64,000 nucleotides of DNA from Cornus controversa. Its lineage: Eukaryota > Streptophyta > Magnoliopsida > Cornales > Cornaceae. The DNA lies in contig CM048850.1 in assembly GCA_026545225.1 (NCBI GenBank), positions 5,832,001 to 5,896,000 on the forward strand, given 5' to 3'. Each line of letters begins with the position of its first letter. The stretch's first letter is position 1. A program made the translations under genes and the position numbers. The notes under the pieces were generated by a model. It worked only from the letters and a program-made list of their open reading frames with translations, was not told the origin of the DNA and did not search any database. Positions 33,845 to 44,582 of this stretch are shown one piece after another.

Positions 33845-36388
33845 ATGGCTTCATCAAAAATGTCTGAACCCATAAGTGATGTCATCGATTTTGTAGTGAA
33901 CAAAGGTCATGGAGTAAAGGGTCTTGTGGATATCTATATGGGTGGTCTTGAAAGAGTTCCTGAACAATACATCCAACCTCCTGAAGAAAGACTAGCAGAG
34001 ATGAAGATCAGCAGAGCAGTGACTGAAGAAGAAGAAGAGTCCATTCCAGTCATCAACGTATCGGACTGGGATGATCTCAAGGTTGCAGAATCAATCTGTG
34101 AGGCCGCAAACAAGTTCGGGTTCTTTCAGATAATCAACCATGGGGTGGCTCTTGAGGTTCTTGAGGAGGTGAAAGAAGCCGGTCACCGGTTCTTTGGTTT
34201 GCCGGACGAAGAGAGAAAGAAGTATTTGAAGGAAAATACACCAACTGATACAGTACAGTTGAGGACAAGCTTTAATCCTCACAAAGAGAAGGTTTTGGAG
34301 TGGAAAGATCACCTTTTCCATACGTATGATCCCCAACATGAGGGATGTGCATTCTGGCCACCTGTGTCAAAAGTAAGTAACTAGTAAACTCTCAATTAAT
34401 TGTATGCTACTTCACAACTCAACAAAAAGTTCTCCACAGAATATATATATATATATATATATATACACTTTTGGTGCGTAGAAAATTTCTTCCTCACCTG
34501 AGCATGAGATCATTATATATATATATATATATATATATAATGATCTCATGCTCAGGTGAGGAAGGAATTTTCTACGCACCAAAAGTATAAGTATAGTAAC
34601 CGTTGGATATGATCTAAGTGTAAAAAATGTAACTTTTAAAAATTATTGTTATCATATCCAATGATTATCATTCGTGGAACAATTTTTTGCTTACATGTGA
34701 AGAAGAGATTATTTCTGTATATATATATATATATATATATATGGTTTACTATTTTAATTCTATCAGTTTGAGTCCTACTTAATATGGTACTATAGATGCA
34801 TTCTGCCATTCTTGTTTCTCGCTACTTCTCAAATCATACACTGCATAACTAATATAAGATTAAAATTAATACAAATAAATCATTCGGCATATAGCGTAGT
34901 GTTGTTAAAAATTATTTAAAAAAAAAAAAATTAATATTGCGTCGGAAATGATAATACATTGGAACAATTTTTTAATTTTTTTTAAATTCTTATTTTTAAA
35001 ATATTAAAAAGGAAATGAAAACCTAAATTTTCTTAATTTATATTAAGGCACATTTTTGTCATTATTTTGCAATAATTGGATATTTCATGGGAATTTTAGG
35101 TCAATTTTTTTTTTTTATATATATTTCATCTTGTAAATTAAAGTCACATGTTACATATGAGTCGTCAGTTTGTATTTTAAACAGGCTTTGGTAGGCCATT
35201 TGAATTTTCTAACATAATTCATTGTAGGGATCAAGTGTTGGAATACATGAAGTTGGTTAAACCTGTTATAAAAAGGCTACTAAAGGTGCTAATGAAGGGA
35301 CTAAATATTGTGGAAACAGAAGAAGAAGAATCATCTTTGTTAATGCACTCACTATTTGTTAATCTGATCTACTACCCCAAGTGTCCAAACCCTGAGCTCA
35401 CAGCCGGAGCTGGTCGACACTCTGATGCCTCAGCAATCACTGTCCTTCTTCAAGACGACACAGGTACGTGGCTGGTCTCTCTTTTTTTTCTTTCTTTGAA
35501 AGTTGAAGCAAACATACAGAATATTAATATTTTTTTCCAGCAGTTTCAAACATTCAGTCATGTATACTATCCGGACTGGCCAGTTTGGTAGAAAAGAAAT
35601 AGAAGGAAAAAAAAAAGAAAAGATTTGGAGGGTTATGATTTTGTGTGTTTAATATGAAATTTTTAAAGAAAGGAAAATGAAAATATTTGGGAAGATAAAT
35701 TAAGGGTGAATAGTAGCTTTTGTTATTCTTTCAAAAAAAGGAAGGAAAGACTATATTTTTTTTAATGAAACTTTGTTAATACCAACTTTTTTGATGTTTT
35801 GATAAAAGTTAAAATTTGTTCTTCTAAATATAAAAGGGTATAATGGTAACTTTTTTAAATTGTTTCCTTTCTTTTCTTTTCCCAAATATGTTAACTATCA
35901 TTTTTTTTCTTTTTCTTTACTAATTAGCCAAACATAATAAAAGTTTAACACTTTCTTTTCTTTTCTTTTCTTTTCTTTTCTTTTTCTCACATTAATAATA
36001 TTACCAAACATATCCTCCTATATGTCCACTAATAACATGTACAAGTGGTCTTTACGTGCGAGGAAGCAACGACAATAACTGGATCCATGTCACACCCATA
36101 AAGGGCGCACTCGTGATTAACATAGGAGATGTACTTCAGATCTTGAGCAATGGTCGATACAAGAGCGTCGAGCATCGGGTGATTGTTAGTGCAACCAAGA
36201 ATAGGGTGTCAGTACCCATCTTTGTGAGCCCGTCACTTAGTTCAGTCATCGGTCCTCTGCAACAAGTACTGCTAGAGAGCGGAGAGCGACCAGTGTACAA
36301 GCAACTTCTCTACTCTGAATACTTTACTCATTTCTACAGTAAAGCTCACGATGGGAAGGAGAGTGTTGAATTTGTCAAGATTAGTTGA
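33845..36388 (+). CDS. 2-oxoglutarate/Fe(II)-dependent dioxygenase, feruloyl-CoA 6'-hydroxylase-like (three exons, damaged junctions)
   Basis: Exon 1 is 33845-34372 (176 codons), exon 2 is 35228-35463 and exon 3 is 36046-36388 (TGA at 36386-36388). Together they give about 370 residues, normal for the family. Exon 1 has the DIOX_N region (IPVINVSDWDD, then GFFQIINHGV). Exon 2 carries the first iron ligands in GRHSDAS (His at 35418-35420, Asp at 35424-35426). Exon 3 carries the distal His in VEHRV (36173-36175) and the 2-oxoglutarate-binding RxS in NRVSVP. DFVVNKGHGVKGL, EQYIQP and the KAHDGK end point to the F6'H/C2'H clade, soluble enzymes that ortho-hydroxylate hydroxycinnamoyl-CoA on the way to scopoletin or umbelliferone. 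The ATG context (CAACAATGG) is good. GT-AG splicing is one base out of phase at both junctions, giving an early stop in exon 2, so this copy may be a recent pseudogene. The substrate is inferred. Confidence 0.85.
34467..34586. repeat. Near-perfect hairpin in intron 1 of the dioxygenase gene
   Basis: The left arm begins ACTTTTGGTGCGTAGAAAAT and the right arm ends ATTTTCTACGCACCAAAAGT. The arms pair for about 50 bp through the CTCACCTGAGCATGAGATCATTA block, with one extra G near GGAAGGAATT, around an (AT)n loop. TA dinucleotides lie at or near both edges. It may be a very small MITE or a palindrome formed at the AT microsatellite. The same intron position in the left gene copy does not show it. 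Confidence 0.75.
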
Positions 36389-36566
36389 TATTAATTAATT
36401 GTCCCCACTGGAATATATATTAATGGATCGATCAGTGAATGTAAAGTACCATGCATAAGGTACTACATGTCTCTTCCTATGATCGATTTTCTATATATCC
36501 GGTTGTTATTTGGCAAACCTTTGCTCATCCTAAACTTTGTGTAATTGTGTTGTCTTCCTTTGCCTT

Positions 36567-36572
36567 AATAAA
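36567..36572 (+). terminator. Polyadenylation signal candidate (AATAAA)
   Basis: AATAAA lies 179 bp after the TGA of the dioxygenase gene, in T-rich 3' sequence, a usual distance for a plant 3' UTR. Plant signals are loose, so this is only a candidate. Confidence 0.45.
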
Positions 36573-36694
36573 TTTGAGGGAACTTTGTGCAATTATTATA
36601 TTATTTAATAATATCAGTATTAATTAAATAACAAGATTGTTGTGAAAGTGAAAAAGTTAGCAGTTTGAGGTTTGAAACCGCATGTGACACACTT

Positions 36695-36699
<5 letters not shown>

Positions 36700-36727
<28 letters not shown>

Positions 36728-36870
36728 TTTGATATTCATCCTTTTTTTAAGCAATACTCACACACACGGCTTCCAGTGAGACTCGAACTCTGGACCTCCC
36801 ATTTGGAAACCAGAACTTATACAGCTGGATCAATTGGTCTTTGGTATACTTGTTTTAACTTTAACACTAC
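36700..36870 (-). mobile_element. Possible tRNA-derived SINE fragment
   Basis: On the minus strand AGTTCGAGTCTC (36778-36789 on the plus strand) resembles the RNA polymerase III box B consensus GGTTCGANTCC. It is preceded by GACCAATTGATCCAGCTG, a weak box A-like stretch, and followed by a tail ending in a (CT)n(TA)n microsatellite at 36,700-36,727. I do not recognise the family and see no target-site duplication, so the call is weak. Confidence 0.3.
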
Positions 36871-37780
36871 TATTCTATTTGTTATACTAGAAGTGGTATC
36901 AAGCCTTGGAATATAATTTTTTTAAACACCCACTTGAGATCAAAATCATCTTTAGTGTCCAGGACACCATTAAAGCCACTTTTTTTCTTGGTACAACTTC
37001 ATATATAAAAAACCATATTACTTCAGAATCTAGAATTCTCTATTCAAAAGATGAGTGATCTCTCTCAAACTAAGATTTTGGTACCCTGAGAAGTGGAAGT
37101 TCTTTAGGAAATCTCATGGGAGCTCGATGGGTTTTTCTTCAATGAGTTCTTGTAGGATTATATATATTGAATTAGAGGAAGATAAAAAAAAGGCAGGAAA
37201 TTAAGCCTAAAAGTTTTGGAAATGGATTTTCAGGCATCATCCTGGTTGGAGAATTGCAACAAAGAAGGATGAAAGAAAATTAATTTTCAAAGTAAAATTT
37301 TAACCGAATGAATATTGACCAATAGGTATTTGAATATTTGACAGCATGTGGAACACCCATATGGATAACTATTGATTAGTTGCATTGTTTAATTAGCCTG
37401 AATCTTTGGCTACCATAGCATTGCTCAAGGAAATAAAAAATGCTACTTGTGCCACTAGACATTTCTGACTTGATTAGAATTGCTCAGCTACTTTTGCTCA
37501 CAAGTCAACTCAAGCATTTTTGACTTGTTCATGATATAGGGAGTATTTTTGACATGAAAGAACAAGTGATAAGACGAGGATAACCATGATCCTTCGCCTA
37601 TAACTCTCCCACTTTGAGATGGAGAGGCGAACCAGAAAGGTCTCCTACTAGAATAATATCGCTGACTTGATCGTAGGACGTAGTCGGCCAGCACCATGCC
37701 AGTGTCCTTTTGATTATCTACTTTTTGTCCTTTTCAGGTAAGAATTGTCTCCAAGATTGAGTGGCAGTTTCTATTTCATC
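36871..37780. other. Non-coding stretch, possibly containing the degraded 5' LTR of the gypsy element
   Basis: No gene is visible. The right end (GTTTCTATTTCATCA) sits directly before a primer-binding site, so an LTR must end at about 37,780. I could not fix its left end because I found no second copy to compare with. Confidence 0.4.
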
Positions 37781-38467
37781 AATTGGTGCCATCTGTGGGA
37801 AACTCTTTTTCTCAATAAGTATGACTCTTGTGCAATCTAGAGTAGATGTGGGCAGTGGAGATGGTGTACCATATGCTACCAGCTAACATGATGTCCCCTC
37901 CCGCTAGTGGAGATGGTCTTCCATCTGCTGCTCTTGTTTAGTAGGACACACATGCTGCTCCCGTCCATCAAAACCCTCTCGCTGGTGGAGATGGTCCCCC
38001 ACTTGCTCCTGTTTATCAAAATCCTCTCTTTGGTGGGGATAGTGTGCTTTTACGTGGTTTTGGCTATCACAATTATCCCATTGATGGAGAAAGAAGGGAA
38101 GGCTTGCAGTCTATAAGTCACGGGGATCTACTCGGGGCACCCCTAGTGCTCTTAACAACTAGAAACGTGTTGTAACGTTGGAGCATCATATTTAAAACTT
38201 GAATCAAAGTCTGATCCATCAAAATACATCAATTCTGCAACACATTCCTCCCATAGATCCGATACCCTCTTAGGGTCTCCAAAACCCCACTAACCAAGAA
38301 GGAAACAATACTGTGCGAAATAATGATCCCCCTTGGAAAAAGCTGAGAATAGTCACGTGGGAGGCCAGAACGTAGGAGGCCACCCTGTTGACCCACTACT
38401 CAATAAGACCCACACTCATGGGGATACTAGGTATATGGCTACTTATTATGACTTACAAGTGTAGGAC

Positions 38468-39050
38468 TTGAAGGCAAAGATTGATGTTATGGCCTACACT
38501 CTAAAAGGAAAAGGTCTTGCCACAGTTGAGGACGTGGTGCAGAAGACCAACCTTCTATTTAGCTTTGATGTAATGAGTTACCCTTTACCTAGCAAGTTCA
38601 AAATGCCAACTCTTAAATTTTTTGATGGAACCAAAGACCCTCTTGACCATCCGGAGACGTAAAAGAGCTCATGTACCTTCAGGGAGTACCAGAAGAAATC
38701 ATGTGTAGAGCATTTCCTACTACATTGAAAGGCTCATCTTGAGTGTGGTTTAACAATTTGAAGCCTAGGTCAGTGCACTCCTTCAAGGAATTAAGTCAAA
38801 AATTTGTGAGCAATTTCATTGTAGGTCGTCGACACAGACAACCACCAACTTACCTGCTTAACATGAGGTAAAATAAAAGAAAATCACTATGTGACTATAT
38901 CAATCGTTTTGACACAGAGATGCTACAAATAGATGGGCTAGATGACAAGGTGGTTGTAATTGCATTCATAAGAGGACCACAAACCTCAAAAATCTTGTAC
39001 TTCATGTCCAAGTAGCCTCTTGAAAGCATGTCAGAGCTGCTGATGAAGGT
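38468..39050 (+). pseudogene. gag of the Tat-type gypsy element
   Basis: A reading frame from 38468 ends at 38660 and includes PLPSKFKMPTLKFFDGTKDP, which resembles the start of the retrotransposon gag domain. Homology continues, with stops, through FRTFQGVPEE, a VWFNNLKP-like segment, FKELSQKFVSNF and DYINRFDTEMLQIDGL to about 39,050. These are the landmarks of the Pfam Retrotrans_gag region. It is inactive. Confidence 0.7.
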
Positions 39051-39652
39051 ATAAAAGTATATGAATACTAAGGATGCTCTTAATGCTTGAAAGAAAAAGG
39101 TTATGATAAGAAAAAAGACAGGAAAAGACCGAGTTACACTGCTAAAGAGGAAAGGGAGACCAAAAATAATAAGTCTATGGGTAATGATAGACCATCCTGG
39201 TGTGATAGAAGTTTCAACTTCACTCCATTGAATATGCCAATAAGTCAGATCCTCCTTCACATTTAAGATGATCCCACTGTGACATGGCCGCAGAAGCTGA
39301 GGATGAATCTGATGAAGAGATCTCACGATAAATATTATAGGTTTCACCAAGATCATAGGCATGGCACGGATGGGTGTATTGACCTAAAGAAGTAAATCGA
39401 GAACTTGATTCATAGGAGCAATTACGCAGTTTCGTGGCTAGTGATGAGAGGGGGGCACCAAACCACCCATAGGGAAATAGAGATAACTGCCCTCAAGGGC
39501 ACTAGCCATTGGGTGAAATTACAGTCATCTCAAGAGGATTTTTAGGAGGTGGTGAGTCCAAGACGACCCGCAAAGCCCATGCAAGGAAGGTTTGGAGTTC
39601 GTGGGAGATAGGTGAGGTCGGGGTATCGCTTCCCCTAACGAAGCATATTTGA

Positions 39653-39883
39653 GTGGAAGACCAGATTATTACCTTTTCAGAAGAGGATGCAAAAGGAGTC
39701 CAGTGGCCGCATGATGACCCCTTGGTGATCATGTTGATCATAGCCAACTTCACAATCAGACATGTGCTGATCGATAATGGTAGTTCCATTGAACTCTTGT
39801 TTATTGAAGTCTTTAACCAAATGAATATATGTAAGGAGAGGCTAAAACCTACCAATAACTGGGTGTTGTTACTCTTCCAATAA
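39653..39883 (+). pseudogene. Aspartic protease of the Tat-type gypsy element
   Basis: The 76-codon frame holds [21 protein letters not shown], a segment that precedes the protease in Tat-group elements, then [13 protein letters not shown]. The active-site triad D-[ST]-G appears here as Asp-Asn-Gly (Asp at 39773-39775). A further stretch resembling the protease C-terminal part is at 39,929-40,282. Confidence 0.68.
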
Positions 39884-40321
39884 CTGCTGACATGAGTGCA
39901 AAGCAAGTTACAAAAGTGGTAGTTTTTTGTGGTAGATTGTCCATCCTCGTACAATGTCATTATTGGGAGAGCTACCTTGAATTCTGTGAAGGTAGTTACT
40001 TCCACTTATCACCTCTTCATGGGTTTTTCAACTGACCATAGTGTTGGTGAATTGAAGGGTGACCAAACTATTGCCCGAGATTATTATGCTACCTCGTTGA
40101 AGGAAAAAAGACTACAAGAGAAATTAAATGTGGAAGGTTTAAAAGTAAAAAGTGACGAAATCATTCATCATGTAGAGCCCGTGGAAGATTTTGTTGAGGT
40201 CGATCTTTATAGTAGAGAAGCCAATAAAAAATTAAGCATTAGCTCATCGCTTTCCCCTATTGCTCACGGTGGACTCATCTAATTTCTAAAGAAGAACCGA
40301 GATATTTTTGCATAGTTGTAT

Positions 40322-40563
40322 GAAGACATGGCTGGTACTGACCCAGAGATCATAGTGCATCGATTGAATATGGATCTGAGTGCTAAGCCTTGTAGACAAA
40401 AGAGGCAAACCTTTGTCCCAAAGAGGAAATTAGCTATATCTGATGAGGTGAATAAACTTTTGAAGGCTAATTTTGTTTGAGGGGCATATTACCCAGACTG
40501 GCTAGCAAACATGGTGTTAGTGAAGAAGTTAAATGGCAAGTGGTGACTTTGTGTAGATTTTAC
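40322..40563 (+). pseudogene. Amino-terminal half of gypsy reverse transcriptase, left of an insertion
   Basis: Translation gives EIIVHRLNMDLSAKPCRQK, FVPKRKLAI, EVNKLLKANFV and MVLVKKLNGKW, then LCVDFT, the first landmarks of a gypsy RT, with in-frame stops after NFV and KW. The text breaks at GATTTTAC (to 40563) and the next RT residues are found only at 42,292, so a sequence of about 1.7 kb was inserted here. Confidence 0.72.
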
Positions 40564-42282
40564 TGTTGGGATTGTATGCCCTTTATAGTACTAATTGGGA
40601 TGTAATGACATTGACTTATCAATAAGAATCCGTTTGCTTATCAAAAACACTGTTTATATATTATGAATGCAATGCAATGATTCGATTCAAGACCCGAATT
40701 GTAGTGTCCATTCACTACGCAATGACTTGGTGCATGCATGGTATGGTTACCAACTTCGGAAGCATAAGTCACTTATATTGCATTATCATAAAGTGTTTTG
40801 TTCATTCGACAATAATGAGTGGACTCCCTATTGATAAAGAATAGAATATGATCGCTAACAAGTCATTATCAAAGTAATTTTAAAGTCGTCATTGCAATTA
40901 CTACTTGTCAGTGTTATGGCGAATGTTATCCCCAAGTATGAAGGAGTGATGAACCCTAGGCATGGTTGGTTAGTACTTTGATATATGTAGTGGGCCCCAG
41001 GGTCTAAAATCCAAATATGTTAGGTGTTGGTTGATTATGTGCTTTGGAATATGCTCCGAACATTTATATCTATGCTAGCTAATTTATTATGGCTTGATTA
41101 GTTTAATCAATGGTAAATCTAAGTGCTTGGTTCGACTTTAATAAAAGGGTATACACCTTGGCAAAGTGCATAAGTTTTATTAAAGGCATATTGATTGAAT
41201 GAGAAGTAATCAAGTGGCTTAATAAATATTTAATTGTTGATTTGGATTGATTGACACTTATACATCCATATCTAATTGTGCGTAGAGGGGTAATTTTGTA
41301 TAATTAACACGGGTGTTGTGTGTTTAGGCAACACAAGGTTAATGACAACACATGGTTTAACCATTTTTGAGTTGGAGTGCAACCACACTTATATAGTGGA
41401 ATTAAGACGTGGTTAATGGATTATTGTAATTTAGGGTCATGGGATAACCGGGTCAATTATAATCCATTAAAGTCAATAAGAGTTTGGGCCCTTAAATAAG
41501 ATCCTCAGTTCTAGCTCACTGAGTCGATTTAAAACTAAATGGGTTGTTAAATGTGAATTGTTATAATGTGATAAGGGCATTTGTAATTTAATTACATGTT
41601 AAGGGCACAAGCGAAATTATATATAAATATATATTGAATATTTTAATATCTTAGAATATATATTAATATATATATATATAATTTAAATATATACATAATA
41701 TCTTATTTTTCGCAGGAGAATATTAGATATGTAGTATATATATAGTTTTATTTTATATTAAGATATGATTTATCATATCTTGCATATGTGAAAATGAAGA
41801 CTTGACTTGGGAGAGACTCTTCTATAAATATGTCATGTTCTCTCCCATATTAAGGGTGTGTGCAAGTACGTAGAAATCAATCACAAGAACTAGGTATTTA
41901 GAGAATCAACCTCAAGGGTCATAGCGATAATTCTTACGAGCAGTACACCAAGGAGATTGATTGCTTAACCAATTGTTAAAGACTGGGGGTTGAAAAATTA
42001 TCCCCATCAGGTATATGATCTCTGAATCCTATATTTTCCATGCAATTATATTCGTGTTCATTAGAAATTTTATTTATTGTTTACATAATCTTTCATACAT
42101 CAAAGGGTTCGATTTTATTTCAATGAACCATGCTTCCACAATTATTTTTCATAACCCATTCGTGTTCATTAGAAATTTTTTTATTGTTTACACAATCTTT
42201 CATACATCAAGGGGTTCGATTTTATTTCAATGAACCACACTTCCGCAATTGTTTTTCATAACCCATATAGCTTTCCCCATCA
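40564..42282. mobile_element. 1.7 kb insertion in the gypsy RT, possible solo LTR
   Basis: Between the RT pieces lies non-coding sequence that begins TGTTGGGATTGTATGCC and could end at CCCCATCA (42282), giving TG...CA ends and about 1,719 bp. It contains no domain. Near its right end there is a two-copy tandem repeat of about 108 bp (42,051-42,264). I did not find a matching target-site duplication, so the solo LTR reading is tentative; that it interrupts the RT is well supported. Confidence 0.55.
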
Positions 42283-42291
42283 TGTTCTAAT

Positions 42292-43170
42292 CTAAATATG
42301 GCATGCCCAAAAGACAACTTTCCTCTACCGAGGATTGATATGCTTGTTGAGGGAATAGCTAGATAGAAACAGCTTAGCTTCATGGATGCCTATTCTGGCT
42401 ATAAGCAAATCCTAATACATCATTCAGACAGAGAAAAGATATCGTTCATCATAAATAGAGGGTTGTAATGTTTTATAGTTATGTCGTTCGGTTTGAAGAA
42501 TGCAAATGTTATCTACTAGAGGTTGGTCAACGCAATGTTCAAAGAATAGATTGACAAGAATATGGAGGTATATATAGATAACATGCTTGTTAAAAGCCTG
42601 AAAGCTGAAGATCACTTGATTGACTTGCAGGAAGCTTTTAATTTACTTATATGAAACTCACCCTTAGTAAATGTGCCTTTGGAGTCTCTTTTGAAAATTT
42701 TCTAGGATATTTAGGGAGTAAAAGAGGGATTGAGGCAAATCCTGAAAAAATTAAGGCCTTCCTTGATACGAAGTCAACTAGGTCAGTTAAAGAAATTCAG
42801 TAATTAATGGGAAGGGTTGCGGGATTAAGTAGGTTGATCTCACATGCCATAGACAAATGTATTCCTTTCTTCGAAGCACTTAATAAGGCCTTTGACTGGA
42901 CACCAGAATGCGAGTAGGCACTCATTGATTTGAAAATGTATCTTAGTTCCCTTGCACTCTTGTCTCGAGCAATCCCCAAAAAAGAACTGTTCTTATACTT
43001 GGCAACCTCCTTAGTAGTAGTGAGCTTTATATTGATTCGAGAAGAGGAAGGAGTCCAAAGGCCTATGTATTACACTAGTCAGGTACTCCGGGGCACTAAA
43101 GAAAGATACTCAGTAATGGAGAAGCTAGCCTTCACATTGGTCATGTTAGCCTGGAAGCTCAAGCCTTAGT
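42292..43170 (+). pseudogene. Rest of gypsy reverse transcriptase and first RNase H
   Basis: RT resumes with LNMACPKDNFPLPRIDMLV, then FMDAYSGYKQI, MSFGLKNA and VYIDNMLV. The catalytic YxDD is YIDN, so the second Asp is lost. It continues with LSKCAFGV, FLGYLGSKRGI, RVAGLSRLI and a 79-codon frame (42930-43169) with LFLYLATS, MYYTSQVL and ERYSVMEKLAF, typical of gypsy RNase H. Several in-frame stops break it. Confidence 0.75.
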
Positions 43171-43402
43171 TCCAAGCACACACAATAGTAGTGTTGATAA
43201 ATCAACCGCTTTGGCAAGTCTTCTACAAACTAGAAACTTCTAGGTTGGGGAGTTTGACATTTAGTATAGGCCAAGGTCAGCAACAAAAGGTCAAGTACTT
43301 GTAGATTTTTTAGCAGAATTGATCTTTTCTCCTAGGGAAGAATATGTACCTGTCCCAAACACAGCTTTGGAGGAATTAGACCTATAAGGCAAAGAAAGTT
43401 AG

Positions 43403-43660
43403 ATGAATCCAGAGCATACATGGGTTTTTTTTTTGTTGATAGATCATCTAGTCCCTAGGCTAGTGGAGCCGGGGTTAATGATCACTTCCCTTGAGGGGGA
43501 GAGCTTCAAGTACGCACTAAGGTTCAGTTTTAAGGTGACTAACAACGAAGCCAAGTACGAGGCTTTGATAGCCAGACTAAAAATAGTAAAGGCCCTTAGA
43601 ATGCAACAATTGAAGGCTTACACAGACTCCCAAATGGTGCAGTACAAGTTCGAATAGAAT
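43403..43660 (+). pseudogene. Second (archaeal-type) RNase H of the Tat-type element
   Basis: The 84-codon frame contains FKVTNNEAKYEALIARLKIVKAL and then LKAYTDSQMVQYKFE. The NEAxYEAL glutamate and the DSQ aspartate are landmarks of the additional RNase H found in Tat-group gypsy elements. The start is not a real gene start. Confidence 0.68.
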
Positions 43661-44250
43661 ACGAAGCCAAGGGAGAAAAAAAGAAGTCTTATCTACATCA
43701 ATTACATGTGTTGATCAGCCACTTTATGATTTTTTGGAATTGATCAAATCCCATGAGAGGAGAACATTAATGCAAATGCATTTTCATGATTGACCACTGT
43801 AGTGGAACTTGGAGCCAATGAATCAATACCTTTAGAGTATCTGGAGAAGCCTAGCATTGCTTAGGGGGAGCAAGAAGAGGTGAAGCAAGTAACCCAAAGA
43901 ATGGAGTGGGTTGACTCCATTATTCAATACATCAGATATGACAAACTGCAACTTAAAAAGATGGAAGCCTAAAAAGTAAGAATTAAGGAATCAAGATATA
44001 TCCTTATAAATTGAATTTTTTACAAAAGAGGAATTTCTTTACCTTTCAACATACTTGGCTCGCTGCATTATGAGAGAAATACATAAAGCAATGTGTGAAA
44101 ATCATGCATAATGGGATGTTTTATGAATTATCTTAGAAAGTGAGTCTAGCTGAATGGGGCCCAACTTAGGACATAGAGGTATGCAATCAAGCATGCAATG
44201 TAGGATCTTTAAGTAGGAAATACCTAGAGGGGGAGGAGGGGGGGTCTATA

Positions 44251-44582
44251 AAGGAAATATTAACCAATTAATAATCTATACAACAAATTTAAACTTTATG
44301 GATGAATATCAATAGAAATTTGAATATCTTAATTGATATGTTCTCTGATACCAGTTGTTTTGATTGTTGTGATTTGGTTCAATATAGTTCTATTACCATT
44401 TGATATATTCTTATATCAATTTACCTTTGACACTTAAATAAACAAACAAACAAACAAATAAATCAAGTAAACAAATATATTTAATTCAAATATATTTTTC
44501 CAAACATATAAAAAATATGTGATTTTGATCAGTTTGGAAAATCTGGTTAAATTGCTATGTCAATCATAAGCTTGTTGAACAT
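44251..44582. other. Non-coding stretch with a reverse primer-binding-site-like string
   Basis: CTCTGATACCA near 44,343-44,353, read on the minus strand, is TGGTATCAGAG, the usual initiator-tRNA(Met) primer-binding site. It is preceded there by CAATCAAAACAAC, as if an LTR ended just before it. I cannot trace an LTR around it. A short (CAAA)n run lies near 44,440. Confidence 0.35.

Larger units (their letters stand above)
37781..44250 (+). mobile_element. Decayed Ty3/gypsy element of Tat type
   Basis: The order is PBS-like TGGTGCCATCTGTGGGAA (37783-37800), gag (about 38,468-39,050), protease (about 39,653-39,883), reverse transcriptase in two pieces (about 40,322-40,563 and 42,292-42,640), RNase H (about 42,930-43,170), a second, archaeal-type RNase H (about 43,403-43,660) and a purine-rich run near 44,226-44,247. 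RT before RNase H with a second RNase H, plus the TGTGGGAA-type PBS, fits the Tat/Ogre/Retand group of gypsy elements. Every domain contains stops or frame changes. No intact LTR pair was found. Confidence 0.78.
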
